From Solobacterium sp. (lineage in GTDB: Bacteria; Bacillota_I; Bacilli_A; Erysipelotrichales; Erysipelotrichaceae): 17,362 bases of DNA. The notes beneath the pieces are model-generated. The model was not told where the DNA came from and searched no databases. It saw only the letters and a list, made by a program, of their open reading frames with translations. The stretch covers positions 1-17,362 of the forward strand of contig JAFWEA010000203.1 of the NCBI GenBank assembly GCA_017543005.1. Direction: 5' to 3'. This document shows, one piece after another, positions 15,590-17,362 of this stretch (positions are counted from its first letter, which is position 1; each line of letters opens with the position of its first letter). Both the position numbers and the translations under genes were made by a program.

Positions 15590-16272
15590 AACAGAACGAA
15601 TGGACCCCCTGGCTGAAGAACGAATTCGCGCAGCCTTACTTCCGTGATCTCGCCGCTTTTGTTCATGAAGAATATGAAAAAGGCACTGTTTATCCGCCGA
15701 AAGTGCAGGTATTCAGTGCTTTTGAGAATGTCGATTACCCGGACATCCGGGTCGTGATTTTAGGCCAGGATCCGTATCATCAGCCCCACCAGGCCCACGG
15801 CATGTGCTTCTCGGTCAATCCCGGTGTGCCGGTGCCGCCGAGTCTGCGCAATATCTTTCAGGAGCTGCACGATGATGTCGGTTTCCGCATTCCGGACAAC
15901 GGCTATCTGATGCCCTGGGCACATCAGGGTGTCTTTCTGCTCAACACGGTCATGACCGTACGGCAGTCCCAGCCGCTCTCCCATGCCAACAAGGGCTGGG
16001 AAACATTTACCGACCACGCGATCAGCCATATCAATGAAATGGACACGCCGGTTGTCTTTCTGCTCTGGGGCCGCAATGCCAGACAGAAACAGGGGCTGAT
16101 CGATGCATCGAAGCACCTGGTGCTGACGGCGGCCCATCCTTCGCCGCTGTCGGCCTACAACGGTTTCTTCGGCTGCCGGCATTTTTCAAAGGCAAACCGG
16201 TTTCTGACGGAACACGGCCGCGGGGCAGTTGACTGGCAGCTGCCGGACCAGGATGTTTACCGACGCCGCTGA
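15586..16272 (+). CDS. ung: Uracil-DNA glycosylase (family 1)
   Basis: Ung (EC 3.2.2.27) removes uracil from DNA to start base-excision repair. It has 228 residues, the normal size. The water-activating motif GQDPYH with Asp62 and the DNA-intercalation motif HPSPLSAYNGFFGC with His184 are both intact, as are the PPSLRNIFQEL and LLWGRNA blocks. The start overlaps the lipoprotein stop as ATGA (15586-15589), with GGAAAGG upstream, so translation is coupled. Ung continuing a glycogen operon has no obvious metabolic logic and is probably simple co-transcription. Confidence 0.97.
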   Translation: MKQNEWTPWLKNEFAQPYFRDLAAFVHEEYEKGTVYPPKVQVFSAFENVDYPDIRVVILGQDPYHQPHQAHGMCFSVNPGVPVPPSLRNIFQELHDDVGFRIPDNGYLMPWAHQGVFLLNTVMTVRQSQPLSHANKGWETFTDHAISHINEMDTPVVFLLWGRNARQKQGLIDASKHLVLTAAHPSPLSAYNGFFGCRHFSKANRFLTEHGRGAVDWQLPDQDVYRRR

Positions 16273-17362
16273 GGCCCTGCAGTGGGTCATGGGACGCCGC
16301 AGCCGGAATCATACCGTGGCTTATTTTGCGGAAGCCATGGCCGCTGCCGGCAGTCCTCAGGAAGCGTTCCGCACCGTGCATGTGACCGGCACAAACGGCA
16401 AGGGCAGCACCTGTTATTATCTGAATCATATCCTGCAGTCAGCCGGCCTGAAAACCGGCCTGTTTACCTCGCCGCACCTGGTGACTCATTATGACCGGAT
16501 GCGGATCAACGATGCCTGTATTGAACCGGAAGTGTTCATGAACCTGCTGAACCGGCATCTGGATCTGATCGAACAGTATGATCTTGGCATGTTTGAGATT
16601 GATGTGCTGCTGGCCTGTACCTGGTTTAAAGAGGAACAGGCGGACATAGCCGTCATTGAGGCAGGGCTTGGCGGCAAGGGCAGTCCGACCAATATCATGA
16701 AGCAGCCGGCCCTGGAAATCATCACCACGGTCGGCTATGACCATATGGAACGGCTGGGCAATACGCTGGAAGCGATCGCGGAGGAAAAATCCGGCATCAT
16801 CATGCCGGGCTCGACAATCCTGACCGGCAATCTGCTGGCCGGACCGCTGGCGGTGGTGCGGGATGCTGCGGCTGCCGCAAAGGCGGTGCATGAGCCGTAT
16901 GAACCGTATACGGACCTGGGCCCGGGCCGGTTTTCGTGGCGCCATACAGAATATGAGCTTTCGACGCTGGCGGAATACCAGAAAGCCAATGCGTCATTGG
17001 CATTGCAGGCAGCGGCGCTGCTGGGCATTGACCCGTCTTCGGACATGGTCCGGGAAGCCGTCCGGACAACCCTGTGGGCCGGCCGGTTTGAAACGGCCTG
17101 CCGAAAACCGCTGGTGGTGCTCGACGGGGCACACAATACCGAAGGGATCGGGGCGCTTTGTGCTTCTCTGAAGAATCTGCCGCGGCCGCTGGTCATCGTA
17201 TACAGTGCCCTGAAGGACAAACAGGGCCTGGCCATGGCGGATATGCTGATGGAACATGCCGATGAATTCATCGTGACCGAGTTTTCCATGTATCGGGCCG
17301 ATACGGCGGAACATCTGGCCGAACATGGCGGGCTGGTCATCAGTGACTGGCACGAAGCCATC
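16253..17362 (+). CDS. folC: Folylpolyglutamate synthase/dihydrofolate synthase (3' truncated)
   Basis: FolC adds glutamates to folates (and in many bacteria also makes dihydrofolate from dihydropteroate), using ATP. The frame is open for 370 codons to the window edge; about 50-70 residues should be missing. Visible blocks are the P-loop VTGTNGKGST, LFTSPHL, FEIDVLLA, IEAGLGG, YDHMERLGNTLEAIAEEKSGII, the LWAGRFE region and DGAHNTEG. The start ATG 16253 lies inside ung (20-nt overlap) and gives the normal distance to the P-loop, but its ribosome-binding site is weak (GGACCAGG); ATG 16289 is a poorer alternative. In the family the Gly-Gly block usually reads GLGGRLDATN; here it is GLGGKGSPTN, with the Arg and Asp replaced. 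Confidence 0.93.
   Translation, partial: MFTDAAEALQWVMGRRSRNHTVAYFAEAMAAAGSPQEAFRTVHVTGTNGKGSTCYYLNHILQSAGLKTGLFTSPHLVTHYDRMRINDACIEPEVFMNLLNRHLDLIEQYDLGMFEIDVLLACTWFKEEQADIAVIEAGLGGKGSPTNIMKQPALEIITTVGYDHMERLGNTLEAIAEEKSGIIMPGSTILTGNLLAGPLAVVRDAAAAAKAVHEPYEPYTDLGPGRFSWRHTEYELSTLAEYQKANASLALQAAALLGIDPSSDMVREAVRTTLWAGRFETACRKPLVVLDGAHNTEGIGALCASLKNLPRPLVIVYSALKDKQGLAMADMLMEHADEFIVTEFSMYRADTAEHLAEHGGLVISDWHEAI

Noticed and set aside
1..17362. tRNA, rRNA, CRISPR arrays, insertion sequences, attachment sites
   Set aside because: No cloverleaf-like segments, regularly spaced short repeats, transposase motifs or terminal inverted repeats were seen. Coding density leaves only one gap over 100 bases.

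Overview
The window reads as one chromosomal piece of a Gram-positive, fairly GC-rich member of the Bacillota. All genes lie on the + strand, tightly packed. The mix of a sortase-linked surface-adhesin locus, clostridial/erysipelotrichial-type glycogen genes and a DUF5688-type gene fits a gut or oral Erysipelotrichia- or Lachnospiraceae-like bacterium. That placement is an inference from gene content, not a phylogenetic result.

Region 1 (about 1-7767) is a surface-display locus. The 3' end of a DUF5688-like gene overlaps by ATGA the start of a 2032-residue secreted giant. In order, this giant carries a signal peptide, a Glu/Pro-rich stalk, a compact subtilase (S8) domain, a Cys-Gln thioester (adhesin) domain, about five CnaB/SpaA-like isopeptide domains, five VaFE/T-Q ester-bond repeats, and a C-terminal membrane anchor. 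A 199-residue secreted, membrane-anchored protein (GTG start, GTGA overlap) and a class B sortase follow. The C-terminal sorting signals of both surface proteins are non-canonical (WIHTG in the giant, an LPAAA-like stretch in the small one). The sortase has His where the family's catalytic Arg normally sits. All frames are intact, so this may be a dedicated, diverged sortase/substrate set rather than decay. A strong hairpin terminator follows.

Region 2 (about 7800-14309) is a glycogen/alpha-glucan operon with its own predicted promoter. It encodes branching enzyme (glgB), glycogen phosphorylase (glgP) and a type I pullulanase (pulA), which together build and remove branches and phosphorolyse the chains. 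Genes for glucan synthesis from ADP-glucose (glgC/glgA) are not in the window.

Region 3 (14312-17362) continues without a visible break. It holds a lipoprotein with an alpha/beta-hydrolase-like fold and an eroded catalytic triad, uracil-DNA glycosylase (ung, ATGA overlap) and folC (20-nt overlap), which runs off the right edge. No RNA genes, insertion sequences, CRISPR arrays or non-coding stretches over 300 bases were seen. The only sizeable gap is 7768-7894, which holds a terminator and a promoter.
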